Below are positions 45,305-54,606 of a stretch of 64,000 bases of DNA, one piece after another (the stretch's first letter is position 1; the number at the start of each line of letters is the position of its first letter). The notes beneath the pieces are model-generated. The model had not been told where the DNA came from. It saw only the letters and a program-made list of their open reading frames with translations, and did not search any database. Source of the stretch: Halalkalibacter sp. APA_J-10(15) (lineage in GTDB: Bacteria; Bacillota; Bacilli; Bacillales; Bacillaceae_D); contig NZ_JALKEV010000005.1 of assembly GCF_023017105.1 (NCBI RefSeq), positions 1 through 64,000 on the forward strand. The letters run 5' to 3'. The translations under genes and the position numbers were made by a program.

Positions 45305-45670
45305 GTGACTGCAACAATAAAGAAAATAACGATGGTGGGCTTTATGATTTTTGGTATGGTTATGTTTCTTCTTTTGGTCATTGGTCTATATTTAGATATA
45401 AGTCGATTCGATGAAACGAGTGGAGGTTATGAGCCGCCGTATGAAAATTATTCTGGTAATCCAATTGACTTTAGTGCATTAGATGAGTCTAATGAAGGAA
45501 TTGTAGGAAGAGGATATGTGATGAATTTTCATTTAAATTGTACGACTGGAATGATTGGATTTGAATTGTATGGACAGCAAATTGATTATCGGGTTGTATC
45601 TGAGAGAGCAATTGTTGTTCACCAGCCGAGGGAAGCGTGTATGGAGAGAGGTTTTTCACCAGAGTTTTAA
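45305..45670 (+). CDS. Small single-helix exported or membrane-anchored protein
   Basis: The 121-residue protein starts at GTG, with GAGGTGACAAG upstream. It has one N-terminal helix (about residues 8-29), then a Tyr/Gly/Pro-rich outside segment with two Cys (NCTTGM and EACMERG) that could form a disulfide. The family is not recognised. It lies 27 bp before the PPTase gene and is probably co-transcribed with it. Confidence 0.5.
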   Translation: MTATIKKITMVGFMIFGMVMFLLLVIGLYLDISRFDETSGGYEPPYENYSGNPIDFSALDESNEGIVGRGYVMNFHLNCTTGMIGFELYGQQIDYRVVSERAIVVHQPREACMERGFSPEF

Positions 45671-45697
45671 TGAATTTACCAATATGGAAGTGGTTAA

Positions 45698-46375
45698 ATG
45701 GAAATTTATGCATTGAAATTAAATAACGCGCTTTCTGATTCGTTGTTTGCCCAGCTACTCACATTGACATCAAGTACTAAGCGAAATCGGATCAATCGTT
45801 TTGTAAATAAATCGCATGCAGAGGTTACATTAATGGCAGATGTACTACTCAGGTTTTTGTTAGCTAGAAAGTTAAATATAGCGTTAGAAGATATACACTT
45901 TCAGTACAATCATTATGGGAAGCCGTTACTACGTGATAGAGAAAATATTCACTTTAATATATCGCATTCAGGAAATTGGATTGTTTGTGGCATTGATGAC
46001 GTACCAATCGGGGTAGATATTGAGCAGGTCAGACAAATTGACGAAGGAATTGCGAAACGTTTCTTTTCAACTACTGAATACGTTTGGTTGCAATCCAAAG
46101 CAGAAGCAGATAGGGTACGTTATTTCTATTTAATTTGGACAATGAAAGAGAGTATATTAAAAAATATTGGTATCGGACTCTCAATGGCAACGGACTCCTT
46201 TTCTATCGAATTAAAAGAAGGTCAATATCATTCTACCCTCGATCAAAATCTACAATTTAAACAATTTAATATTGATCCCACGTATGTAACATCTGTATGT
46301 TCAAAAAATAAGATGTTTCCTCCGTATGCACAGATTGTTAAGCTAGATGAGTTATTACAAAAGGTGATTCGATAG
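45698..46375 (+). CDS. 4'-phosphopantetheinyl transferase, Sfp type
   Basis: The 225-residue enzyme attaches phosphopantetheine from CoA to carrier-domain serines. It shows the Sfp motifs: FNISHSGNW, then IPIGVDIEQVR with magnesium-binding Asp and Glu, and WTMKESILKNIGIGLS. It is needed to activate the five carriers of the two synthases in this locus. It is the last gene before a terminator. Confidence 0.92.
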   Translation: MEIYALKLNNALSDSLFAQLLTLTSSTKRNRINRFVNKSHAEVTLMADVLLRFLLARKLNIALEDIHFQYNHYGKPLLRDRENIHFNISHSGNWIVCGIDDVPIGVDIEQVRQIDEGIAKRFFSTTEYVWLQSKAEADRVRYFYLIWTMKESILKNIGIGLSMATDSFSIELKEGQYHSTLDQNLQFKQFNIDPTYVTSVCSKNKMFPPYAQIVKLDELLQKVIR

Positions 46376-46526
46376 CAATAAAGGGCAATAAAGGTATGTG
46401 GTCGTAATAAGGGAATTTAGCATATTACCTTAAAATCTGTAAGTTTAAGGTCAAGTTAGTCTTACTGGAAACAAAAAAAGCATTTGTATGAAATGAAAAT
46501 TAAATCAACGAACATATTAAATAAAA

Positions 46527-46554
46527 ATGCGAATTTATAAGTTCGCATTTTTTT
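46527..46554 (+). terminator. Terminator after the PPTase gene
   Basis: ATGCGAA (46527-46533) pairs with TTCGCAT (46542-46548), extended by flanking A and T residues, and is followed by seven T. It marks the right-hand end of the biosynthetic locus. Confidence 0.8.
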
Positions 46555-46911
46555 AGCGTATGCATCTTAACAAATCAACTATCGTGTTTTATTTTATTAT
46601 TATTATTATTTTTTGCTCCTTTCGGAAGGTGTGAGGCTTATCCATTCTTCACATTGTTTTGAAAAACAACAAAACCTTATAAAAAACAATAAATAAAAAA
46701 GATTTAAAGGAAACGTTGAAAAGACGTCGAATGGAAAGTCTTAATTAAGCTCCATGGTCATCATATTTGTCTTGAAAACTCATAATCTGATAGTAGGTTT
46801 GTCTTGAAACTCTTACCACTTATCGACCTTGCAGTCTGATTGAAGTGGAGATTCCTAAGAAAATCCGTGTAACCACCGATTATTTATTAGGTATCCCCGT
46901 AGTTCCTACGG

Positions 46912-47046
46912 TTATCGTATTGCTTCATTACGAAGATTGATACTTGCGTTAAAATCTCAATTATGATGGGTGTTGCATTCTGGGCAATCCCACTCACGCA
47001 ATGCAAGGTTCTTAACGTCTTTGTTTTGGTAGCCACAGCAAGAGCA
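46912..47046 (-). pseudogene. TnpB zinc-ribbon fragment, inverted
   Basis: On the minus strand the frame reads [21 protein letters not shown], then PECNTHHN, a stop, DFNASINLRNEAIR and a terminal TAA. These are the CxxC...CxxC zinc ribbon and last catalytic segment of IS200/IS605 TnpB. An in-frame TGA replaces part of the conserved DRDxNA motif. It faces opposite to the next fragment of the same protein. Confidence 0.75.
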
Positions 47047-47050
47047 AGCT

Positions 47051-47116
47051 GATTGGAAGGAATACAAAGCAAAATGGTATGGAAAGCAAGTTGTAACGGT
47101 TGCGAAGAATTTTTCA
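47051..47116 (+). pseudogene. TnpB segment just upstream of the zinc ribbon, opposite strand
   Basis: The plus frame reads [22 protein letters not shown]. In intact TnpB this stretch immediately precedes the CSCCGY zinc ribbon. Here the ribbon lies on the other strand to the left, so a small inversion has broken the gene between them. Confidence 0.65.
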
Positions 47117-47125
47117 CCGCCCACT

Positions 47126-47153
47126 CATAACAGGAGCGTATGTTCCTGTTATG
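47126..47153 (+). other. Perfect 10-bp hairpin in the IS605 remnant
   Basis: CATAACAGGA (47126-47135) and TCCTGTTATG (47144-47153) are exact complements around an 8-nt loop. There is no T tract, so it is unlikely to be a terminator. IS200/IS605 ends carry such recognition hairpins. Confidence 0.5.
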
Positions 47154-47219
47154 CCATGATCATCATTTTTTGGGGGAACTATTTCAAAAATTGAAATGGT
47201 CGGGTAATTGAGATGGCAA

Positions 47220-47290
47220 ATACCATCCCTTGTCCGAGGCGATTCATATCCACCCTACTGCGTTTGAGGATGGAGTCTTCTCGCCTAAAA
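47220..47290 (+). mobile_element. IS200/IS605-type right end (omega-RNA-like region)
   Basis: The sequence contains GTCCGAGGCGATTCATATCC, then CACCCTACTGCGTTTGAGGA and TGGAGTCTTCTCGCCT. AGGCGA (47237-47242) pairs with TCGCCT (47281-47286), with an inner TCCA/TGGA pair. GAGGCGATTCAT...TTCTCGCC is the familiar right end of TnpB-carrying elements and is where the guide RNA scaffold ends. With TnpB broken, it is a relic. Confidence 0.55.
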
Positions 47291-47312
47291 CGATAAAAAA
47301 GAAGGTGATGAG

Positions 47313-49097
47313 ATGCTGACTAAGCTGAAGTCTTATTACGCTAACCTTAGGATCAAGTATAAGATGTTGTTCCTAATTTCAGGTGTGACACTTGCCTTTA
47401 GTACAGGTGGACTTTTTATTTTGCAGTATGCATTTAATACTTATAATGAGGAAATTTACCGACAATCTGCTCAGACGTTAGCAGTTTCGCTAGGATCAAT
47501 TGAAAATGAGTTAATAAAAATGGAGAGACTTTCTTTTCAGATGTCCACTGACTTACAAATTCAAGACTCGTTACGCATTTTAAACAGCGATCGATCTGAT
47601 TATGAAAAATTTATGTCAAGTACCGATTTAAGAAAGCGCTTACTTGATGTAGGTGCATTAAATCAATATGTGCTCTCTCTACAAGTTTATGATCTTGACA
47701 ATCGTGAAATGGCATCTGGAAATCAAACGGTTGCGGTTTCTGAGGACCGCTTATACAGGTTGAAGACGGAAGCAACGAATGAACATGGTGGGCTCAAATG
47801 GGTTTTACCTAATGAAGAGGATCCTTCATTGATTATTGCGCGTGAAATTCGTTCTTATTCCCCGCTAAGTCTTTCCCTTCATTCGTTAGGTATGGCAATG
47901 GTTCGTTTAGATATTGAAGCGCTTGTTTCTCATTTTTCTCATAGTGTAAGTGGTGATGGAGCTAATTTGATGATTCTTGATGAACATGGGGATTTTATTT
48001 ATCCTCTTCATTCGCCTTTTTCTGCTCATTTCCTTAACGGACAAATACACGGAGACAACGGTTATCATTTAATGAAGGCTGAGGGAGAACGTTATTTTGT
48101 GACGTATCATCAATCGAATCGCACAAATTGGATGTATATGATTGTTACACCGTATAGCAATTTGTTTGAGGCCATTACAGCAGTTAGAAATGCAGTGATC
48201 GTCACATATAGCCTCCTTTTTATCGTTGTGCTCTTTATAGGAACACGATTTGTTAGAAGTATTACGAATCCAATTGAACATTTAAATCGCAAAATGAAAT
48301 GGATTCAAACGGGTGATTATAACATGTTAGAGACTGATTATTTGAAGTTTCCTCAAGATGAAACAGGGCAAATGCATGAGAATTTTAAACAAATGATGAA
48401 ACAAATTGAGTTTCTCATTTCTGAAAATTATAAAAAGATATCGATCATCAAAGATACAGAATATAAAGTGTTACAAGCACAGGTTAATCCTCATTTTCTG
48501 TACAATACGTTGGATTCAATTAATTGGGAAGCGAAAGTGAAAGGGCAGTTTCATATTTCAAAAATGGCAGAGTCATTAGGCTTTATATTGCGATCCTCTA
48601 TTAATGTTAAAGAAGCACTTATTCCACTTGAACAAGAGTTGAAGATCGTTGAAAGTTATACAACGATTCAAGCTTATCGATTTGAAGAACGTTTACATTT
48701 CGAAATGAATGTTGCTTCTGAATTGTATTCGTGTAAGGTTCCTAAATTTATCTTACAACCACTCGTAGATAATTCGATTAGGTATGGGCTTCAACAAATG
48801 ATTGGAACTTGTATCATCACTGTTTCAGCGAAGTCAAAAGGCGAGTGTATCTTATTTACAGTAGAGGACAACGGAATGGGCATGGCTGGCCAGCTTTTAA
48901 ACAAAATCAAAACCTGGGATTATGAATCGCAAGGAAATGGAATCGGATTGAGGAATTTACAAGAGAGGATAGTGGCATTATTCGGAGATGAGTATGGAGT
49001 ATCGATCGATAGTGAAGTTGGTAAAGGAACAAGAGTAGAGGTTGTATTACCAATGAATGGGGGAGATCGACATGTACAAAGTATTGTTAGTCGATGA
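47313..49097 (+). CDS. yesM: YesM-like sensor histidine kinase
   Basis: The 594-residue kinase has two membrane helices (about 18-40 and 290-312) around an extracellular sensor, a HAMP segment, and a His_kinase-type core with QAQVNPHFLYNTLDSINW (phospho-acceptor His394) and an ATP-binding domain (VDNSIRYGLQ, GNGIGLRNLQERI). This is the LytS/YesM class paired with AraC-type regulators in sugar operons. It overlaps its response regulator by 26 bp and heads a rhamnogalacturonan operon, so it probably senses pectin fragments. Confidence 0.88.
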   Translation: MLTKLKSYYANLRIKYKMLFLISGVTLAFSTGGLFILQYAFNTYNEEIYRQSAQTLAVSLGSIENELIKMERLSFQMSTDLQIQDSLRILNSDRSDYEKFMSSTDLRKRLLDVGALNQYVLSLQVYDLDNREMASGNQTVAVSEDRLYRLKTEATNEHGGLKWVLPNEEDPSLIIAREIRSYSPLSLSLHSLGMAMVRLDIEALVSHFSHSVSGDGANLMILDEHGDFIYPLHSPFSAHFLNGQIHGDNGYHLMKAEGERYFVTYHQSNRTNWMYMIVTPYSNLFEAITAVRNAVIVTYSLLFIVVLFIGTRFVRSITNPIEHLNRKMKWIQTGDYNMLETDYLKFPQDETGQMHENFKQMMKQIEFLISENYKKISIIKDTEYKVLQAQVNPHFLYNTLDSINWEAKVKGQFHISKMAESLGFILRSSINVKEALIPLEQELKIVESYTTIQAYRFEERLHFEMNVASELYSCKVPKFILQPLVDNSIRYGLQQMIGTCIITVSAKSKGECILFTVEDNGMGMAGQLLNKIKTWDYESQGNGIGLRNLQERIVALFGDEYGVSIDSEVGKGTRVEVVLPMNGGDRHVQSIVSR

Positions 49098-50190
49098 TGA
49101 ACGGATGATTTTGGAAGGGATTTCATCTATTGTAGATTGGAAAAGTCAAGGTGTGACGTTAATTGGAGCAGTTAAAAATGGAATGAAAGCACTTGAATTT
49201 ATTAAGAGGGAAGAGCCACATATTGTTATTACCGACATTACCATGCCTGGTTTAGATGGATTACAGTTAGTTGAGAGAGGCTCAACTCTATATCCGAACA
49301 TTAAGTGGATTTTATTGTCAGGCTTTAATGAATTTCAATATGCGCAAAAGGCGATGCGATTTGGTGTGAAGCACTATTTATTGAAGCCATGTAATGAGGA
49401 GATCATTTCAAAGGCGATTAGAGAAACTGTTAAAGAAATCGAAGTGTCTACACAGGAAGCAAACCCTTCTAGAATTAAGGAGTTTTATAACGGAATAAAT
49501 GATATCACTTTAAACGAAGTAACGGCACCATTTAGTGAAGATGATAGTGAATTATATCGTTATGATGAACAAAAGCTAGTTCGTTTGTTAAAGTCTAAAA
49601 ATATCAGTCAAGCTGTTGATGAAATTGTAAATATGGTGGATCGAATAAAAAGCATACAGCTACACCCTAGTTTAGTGAAATCATACTTTACACATCTTTA
49701 TTTATCTCTTGTTAAAAAAAGTGTCTCTTTTTCAAGTAAAGAACGAATTCGAGCAATCGTCAAAATGGAGGAACTTGAAACGATAGATGAGTTTGTTCTT
49801 TTTTTTCAGGATTTCTTCACGCGTTTCCAAACGTTAAATAATCAAGTGAAAAAAGAGTATCCTTCCGAAGTTATACAGAACATGCTCATGATTGTTGATG
49901 AAAAATTAGGAAACCCTCAATTGACCTTGCAGTGGGTGGCTACGAACGAGCTGTACATGAATGCGGATTATTTAGGGAAGCTCTTTAAAAAAGAAATGAA
50001 GGTAAAATTTTCTTCCTATGTAACGAATAAACGGATAGAAAGAGCGGTTGAAATGATTGAGTCAGAAGGAGGGATTCGAGTATGCGAATTAGCTGAAAGA
50101 CTAGGTTTTGGTGAGAACCCGCAATATTTTAGTCAACTTTTCAAAAAAATTACAGGGTTCACTCCTTCAGATATTATGAAATATTCGTAA
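49072..50190 (+). CDS. yesN: YesN-like AraC-type response regulator
   Basis: The 372-residue regulator starts at 49072 behind GGGGGAGA. It has a receiver domain with Asp55 (ITDITMPGLDG), a middle helical linker, and a C-terminal AraC double helix-turn-helix (YVTNKRIERAVEMIESEGGI, then LGFGENPQYFSQLFKKITGF). It is the expected activator of the transporter operon that starts 415 bp downstream. Confidence 0.9.
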   Translation: MYKVLLVDDERMILEGISSIVDWKSQGVTLIGAVKNGMKALEFIKREEPHIVITDITMPGLDGLQLVERGSTLYPNIKWILLSGFNEFQYAQKAMRFGVKHYLLKPCNEEIISKAIRETVKEIEVSTQEANPSRIKEFYNGINDITLNEVTAPFSEDDSELYRYDEQKLVRLLKSKNISQAVDEIVNMVDRIKSIQLHPSLVKSYFTHLYLSLVKKSVSFSSKERIRAIVKMEELETIDEFVLFFQDFFTRFQTLNNQVKKEYPSEVIQNMLMIVDEKLGNPQLTLQWVATNELYMNADYLGKLFKKEMKVKFSSYVTNKRIERAVEMIESEGGIRVCELAERLGFGENPQYFSQLFKKITGFTPSDIMKYS

Positions 50191-50198
50191 TGATTAGG

Positions 50199-50240
50199 AT
50201 GTTCTTCTAAGCGTTTGCTTTTAAGGACATCTTTTTTTTG
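50199..50240 (+). terminator. Terminator between regulators and transporter genes
   Basis: GATGTTCTT (50199-50207) pairs with AAGGACATC (50223-50231) with one G-U pair, followed by eight T residues. It separates the regulatory transcript from the transporter operon. Confidence 0.75.
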
Positions 50241-50565
50241 TATTAGAAATTTATCAAGGAGTGTATAGGTGAAGACACTGCCTCTTTTTTTTAAAAGATC
50301 AGAATGTATAAAATTTGATAAAGAAAATGTGAGAAGAACCGAAGAAGAGAGCGGGACCATTCAATGAAGAGCGTTGGCTTCGCTCGTTACGCGTTTTTCT
50401 GACAGAACCTCACTTTCATATAAAATAAACCCGTTGTAACGGCTCCACACAACGCTAATAAGAAAAGGTATATAATGAAAACCGTTTCTCATCATGTCTA
50501 GTTTTTGAACAAAGATGTCTGTTTTTTATCTAATGCTTTCGGAAAAGTCAATGTTATAGTTGATT
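50241..50565 (+). other. Upstream control region of the rhamnogalacturonan operon
   Basis: No gene is visible in this AT-rich stretch. It precedes the cre site and the binding-protein gene, so it should hold the YesN binding site, but I cannot pick that site out. A -10-like TATAGT lies near 50,556 without a good -35, as expected for an activator-dependent promoter. Confidence 0.35.
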
Positions 50566-50579
50566 TGTAATCGCTTTCA
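50566..50579 (+). promoter_or_regulatory. Catabolite-response element (cre)
   Basis: TGTAATCGCTTTCA matches the Bacillus cre consensus TGWAANCGNTNWCA at every position. It lies 26 bp before the binding-protein start, consistent with CcpA repression of pectin use when better sugars are present. Confidence 0.75.
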
Positions 50580-50604
50580 ATTATAAAAAAGGAGGGTTTA
50601 TTCA

Positions 50605-51930
50605 ATGAAGAAATGGTTTGTTTTATTGATTGGATTCATGTTGATGGTAATGCTTGTTGCTTGTGGAGACAGTAATGATGATGCAGCAGTTGAAGCAGAT
50701 GTTGATGAGGACAATGGAGCTGTCGCAGAGACTGACGATGATGATACAGCAGTAGAAGAACAAGAGGATATTACATTAAGAATTGCATGGTGGGGTGACC
50801 AACCGAGGCATGAATTAACAAATGAAGTCATTGAAATGTTCCAGGAGCAAAATCCTCACATTAAGATTGAGCCTGAGTATGCGGGCTGGGATGACTATTG
50901 GCAACGACTAGCACCACAAGCGGCAGCTAATGAACTGCCGGATATTATTCAAATGGATTTATCTCGTATTACACAATATGCAGATAATAATCAATTAGCG
51001 GATTTAACACCGTATATTGGCGAGCAGATTGATGTGTCAAATATTGCAGATACAATTGTTTCAGGTGGAGAAGTGAATGATGGAATTTATGGGTTTAACC
51101 TTGGAGTTAATGCAGTTGGTTTTCATTATAATCCAGCTCTTTTAGAAGAGCTAGGGGTAGATGAAATCCCTGAAGATTGGACGTGGGATGATTATAGTGA
51201 AATTTCGGAAAAAGCAGCTGATGCAGGCGTTTATTTTGATACAGGTATGAAAGCAGATGTGTTCTTCCACTACTACTTACGTACACATGGACACTCTTTA
51301 TATGGAGCAGACGGTGGATTGGGATATGACGATGATCAATTATTTATTGATTTCTTTACTATGGTGACAGATCAAGTTGAAAAAGGTCTTACACCGACAC
51401 CAGATTATTTAGCACAATTAAGTGGTTTTGAAGATGACCCTGTTGTAAAAGGAGAAGGGATTTGGCAATGGTCCAATCAGTTTGTTGGACTTCAGCAAGT
51501 CGCAGGTGTGCCGTTTAACATGCATCCAATGCCAGGGCCTGGGGCATCTGATGGTTTGTTCTTGAAGCCTAGTATGTATTTCTCCATTGCAGAAAACTCA
51601 GAGCATAAAGAAGCAGCAGCTCAATTTATTGATTTTTGGGTAAATGATATTGAAGCAAACAAAATCATTTTAGGAGATCGTGGAGTTCCGGGCTCTTCTG
51701 CAGTGAAAGATGCATTAGCGAGCGAGGTATCTGAAGCGCAAGCAGCCATCTTTGAATATATTGAGTGGGCTGAACAGAACAGCTCGGATATGGGACCACC
51801 AGATCCGGCAGAGGCAGGACAAATCATTGACTTGCTTGATAATTTAGCAGAAGAAATGGCGTATGGTCAAGCAACGCCAGAAGATGCTGCTGATCGCTTT
51901 AGACAGCAAGCAGAAGGTATTTTGAATTAA
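50605..51930 (+). CDS. yesO: ABC importer solute-binding lipoprotein, YesO-like
   Basis: The 441-residue lipoprotein has a signal ending LMVMLVAC (lipidated Cys20), an unusually acidic linker (about residues 22-52, mainly Asp, Glu, Ala), and a family 1 extracellular binding domain. Outside the membrane it would capture rhamnogalacturonan oligosaccharides and pass them to the two permeases. The ribosome-binding site is AAAGGAGGG. The acidic linker may reflect a salty or alkaline habitat. No ATPase gene is in the operon, so a shared ATPase such as MsmX is presumably used. Confidence 0.85.
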   Translation: MKKWFVLLIGFMLMVMLVACGDSNDDAAVEADVDEDNGAVAETDDDDTAVEEQEDITLRIAWWGDQPRHELTNEVIEMFQEQNPHIKIEPEYAGWDDYWQRLAPQAAANELPDIIQMDLSRITQYADNNQLADLTPYIGEQIDVSNIADTIVSGGEVNDGIYGFNLGVNAVGFHYNPALLEELGVDEIPEDWTWDDYSEISEKAADAGVYFDTGMKADVFFHYYLRTHGHSLYGADGGLGYDDDQLFIDFFTMVTDQVEKGLTPTPDYLAQLSGFEDDPVVKGEGIWQWSNQFVGLQQVAGVPFNMHPMPGPGASDGLFLKPSMYFSIAENSEHKEAAAQFIDFWVNDIEANKIILGDRGVPGSSAVKDALASEVSEAQAAIFEYIEWAEQNSSDMGPPDPAEAGQIIDLLDNLAEEMAYGQATPEDAADRFRQQAEGILN

Positions 51931-51969
51931 TGATGTGAAAGAGTTGTCATTAAAGACGACTAAATAGAA

Positions 51970-52006
51970 GGCACTGAAGGAGTAAACAGCTTACTCCTTC
52001 AGTGCC
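51970..52006 (+). other. Perfect 16-bp stem-loop between binding protein and permease
   Basis: GGCACTGAAGGAGTAA and TTACTCCTTCAGTGCC are exact complements around ACAGC. There is no T tract. Such hairpins after binding-protein genes typically stabilise the upstream mRNA or cause partial termination, giving more binding protein than permease. Confidence 0.8.
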
Positions 52007-52058
52007 ATTATTAACAGTTGATTTACTCAATTTTTATACAGAGAAAGGAGATGAGTAC

Positions 52059-53003
52059 ATGAATACTCGGCTAAAAGAAAACATCGATGTACCGCCGCAA
52101 AAGAACTTAAATCTACGGCTAAAAGAGAACTTGTGGGGGTATTTCTTTATCTCTCCATTTATTATTGGATTTTTAGCCTTTACGATCATTCCAATGAGCT
52201 CATCACTTTATTTTTCATTTACTCAATACAATTTGTTTGCACCTCCTGAGTGGATAGGGTTTGAAAACTTCACAAAAATGTTTACAGACGATGCAAGATA
52301 CATCCAGTCATTAACGATTACATTTATTTATGTATTTGGTGGAGTTCCGTTGAGGCTAGTGTTTGCTCTTCTCATTGCGATGTTATTAAATGCCGGTTCG
52401 CGTGCAGTCGGTCTTTATCGGACGATGTATTATTTACCATCTCTAATTGGAGGAAGCGTAGCCGTAGGGATTATGTGGCGAAATATTTTCGGAGATGACG
52501 GGATCGTAAACTTAGGGCTTCGTTTCTTTGGACTAGATGGTATTGCATGGTTTGGGAATCCAACAGCAGCCTTATGGATGCTCATCTTTCTATCGGTATG
52601 GCAATTTGGATCCTCCATGTTAATTTTTCTAGCAGGGCTAAAATCAATTCCAATCAGCTATTATGAAGCTGCGAGCGTTGATGGTGCCAGCTTTCTTCAG
52701 AAGTTTAGATCGATTACATTACCGATGTTAAGCCCGGTGATTCTATTTAATTTGATCATGCAAACAATCGCAGCCTTTATGACGTTTGTTCCTGCTTATA
52801 TTATTTCAAAAGGAACCGGCGGACCGTTAGATGGAACATTGCTTTACTCACTGTATCTCTTTAAGCAAGGATTTGAATACTTCAACATGGGGTACGCATC
52901 AGCGATGGCATGGGTGATGCTAGTGATTATTGGTATTTTAACAGGTTTAATCTTCTATACTTCTAAATATTGGGTGCATTATGAATCAGAAGGAGGGAAG
53001 TAG
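52059..53003 (+). CDS. yesP: ABC sugar permease, YesP-like (MalF type)
   Basis: The 314-residue integral membrane protein has six helices and the EAA loop YYEAASVDGASFLQKFRSIT, which contacts the ATPase. A hydrophilic N-terminal extension precedes helix 1. I start it at 52059 because AAAGGAG lies 8 bp upstream. It pairs with the next permease, 3 bp away. Confidence 0.88.
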   Translation: MNTRLKENIDVPPQKNLNLRLKENLWGYFFISPFIIGFLAFTIIPMSSSLYFSFTQYNLFAPPEWIGFENFTKMFTDDARYIQSLTITFIYVFGGVPLRLVFALLIAMLLNAGSRAVGLYRTMYYLPSLIGGSVAVGIMWRNIFGDDGIVNLGLRFFGLDGIAWFGNPTAALWMLIFLSVWQFGSSMLIFLAGLKSIPISYYEAASVDGASFLQKFRSITLPMLSPVILFNLIMQTIAAFMTFVPAYIISKGTGGPLDGTLLYSLYLFKQGFEYFNMGYASAMAWVMLVIIGILTGLIFYTSKYWVHYESEGGK

Positions 53004-53006
53004 CAG

Positions 53007-53846
53007 ATGAATAAGTTTACTCCAAAATGGTTTTTGTATCATCTGTTAGTAGGTGGCTTTGCGATCCTCCTCCTCTATCCAGTTATATGGTTATTAATGA
53101 GTTCCTTTAAAGTGAGTGAGCAAATTTTTATTACGGCTGATTCACTTATTCCGAGACCTTTTATCTTAAGTAACTATGTTCAAGGCTGGGAAGGGTTTGG
53201 TGGTCATCATTTCGGTGTTTTTATTAAAAACACAGCTGTTTTCGTTGTGCTAACACTAATTGGACATTTAGTCTCTTGTGCTCTGATTGCATACGGGTTT
53301 GCTAGATTGAAATTTGCTGGGCGGTCATTTTGGTTCGGGGTGATGATTTTTACGTTGCTACTACCGTATGAAGTCGTCATGATTCCTCAATATATTATTT
53401 TCTCAGAGCTTGGATGGTTGAATTCTTTGAAGCCGCTAGTTGTACCAGCTTACTTCGGGCACCCATTTTTCATATTTTTACTTGTTCAATTTATTAGAAC
53501 GATACCAAGGGAACTGGATGAAGCGGCGACGATTGATGGGTGTAATACGTTCCAGATTTTCTATCGAATCATTCTTCCTCTCATTACACCAGCATTAGCG
53601 ACGTCGGCCATATTTTCATTCTATTGGACATGGGATAACTTACTAGGACCTGTCCTCTATTTGAATAGTCCTAGTAAATATACGGTTTCGCTAGCGTTAA
53701 ACATGTTCTTAAGCAACGAAACGGTTTCTAACTGGGGAGCGATGTTTGCGATGTCGATTTTATCACTTGTTCCAGTCTTTCTTGTGTTCTTTTTCTTCCA
53801 ACGTTATGTCGTAGAGGGGATTAGTACAAGTGGGTTAAAAGGGTGA
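53007..53846 (+). CDS. yesQ: ABC sugar permease, YesQ-like (MalG type)
   Basis: The 279-residue permease has six helices and an EAA loop ([20 protein letters not shown]). It forms the second half of the oligosaccharide channel. Ribosome-binding site GGAGGGAAG. It ends with the usual GISTSGLKG. Confidence 0.9.
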   Translation: MNKFTPKWFLYHLLVGGFAILLLYPVIWLLMSSFKVSEQIFITADSLIPRPFILSNYVQGWEGFGGHHFGVFIKNTAVFVVLTLIGHLVSCALIAYGFARLKFAGRSFWFGVMIFTLLLPYEVVMIPQYIIFSELGWLNSLKPLVVPAYFGHPFFIFLLVQFIRTIPRELDEAATIDGCNTFQIFYRIILPLITPALATSAIFSFYWTWDNLLGPVLYLNSPSKYTVSLALNMFLSNETVSNWGAMFAMSILSLVPVFLVFFFFQRYVVEGISTSGLKG

Positions 53847-53943
53847 TGGCTGGAGTTAGATACAGCTTGTTCACCTGTATAATAGAGTTGAGAAATTTGT
53901 TGGAAGTCTAATCCGTACAGATTTAGTAGAGGGGGGATTAAAG

Positions 53944-54606
53944 GTGATAGCTGTTTTGAACGTATTACAATGGTTTACGAAACTCGTGTATCTCAATATT
54001 TTGGCGATGCTGTTTATCCTTCTCGGCTTAGGCCTGTTTGGTTTTTTTCCAGCATTGATTGCGACGTTTTTCGTTATGTATCAGTGGATAAATAAGAAAC
54101 CGGATGTGGCGATCTTTCAATCCTTTTGGCATGCGTATAAAACGTATTTTATAACGAGCAACGTGTTAGGATATTTGTTTGGTGGCACGGGAGTTGTTTT
54201 GTATATTGATTTGTATGTGATGAATTCGTCACAATATGTCATTTTACATTATTTAAGCATTCCTCTCCTTGTTCTTGTATTCCTCTATAGTTTGATGCTC
54301 TTTTATGTTTTTCCTACGCTTCTTTATGTGGAAGATGAATCTATTTTGAATGTACTAAAGACAGCTTTTCTAACGATGGTCATTAACCCGATTCCTACAT
54401 TCGCCATGATCGCTGGTTCATTTGGATTAGCGTATATCTTATTTATGTTTCAAGCGTTAATGCCTATTGTAAGTGTGAGCTTGTTTGCATTTGTTATCAT
54501 GATGCCTGCTCATCATGCTTTTCTAACGATTCAACGAAAGAAAGGGATGTTAAGTGAAGCTAAACGAAAGGAAGTGAAAAATCGTGAAGCCTTTAGTCGC
54601 GAATGA
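53944..54606 (+). CDS. yesL: DUF624/YesL-type membrane protein
   Basis: The 220-residue protein starts at GTG behind AGGGGGG and has about five hydrophobic helices with the FFPALIATFFVMYQW segment common to DUF624 proteins. Their role is unknown, but they recur in Firmicute sugar-import operons including the yes and yte clusters. It overlaps the next gene by 23 bp. Confidence 0.7.
   Translation: MIAVLNVLQWFTKLVYLNILAMLFILLGLGLFGFFPALIATFFVMYQWINKKPDVAIFQSFWHAYKTYFITSNVLGYLFGGTGVVLYIDLYVMNSSQYVILHYLSIPLLVLVFLYSLMLFYVFPTLLYVEDESILNVLKTAFLTMVINPIPTFAMIAGSFGLAYILFMFQALMPIVSVSLFAFVIMMPAHHAFLTIQRKKGMLSEAKRKEVKNREAFSRE

Noticed and set aside
46735-46905. Possible XRE repressor remnant ending VTTDYLLGIP
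   Set aside because: The phrase matches the end of many XRE helix-turn-helix domains, but nothing else of the domain survives in frame.
50470-50492. Second cre site near TGAAAACCGTTTCTCA
   Set aside because: The central CG is displaced relative to the consensus, unlike the perfect match at 50566.
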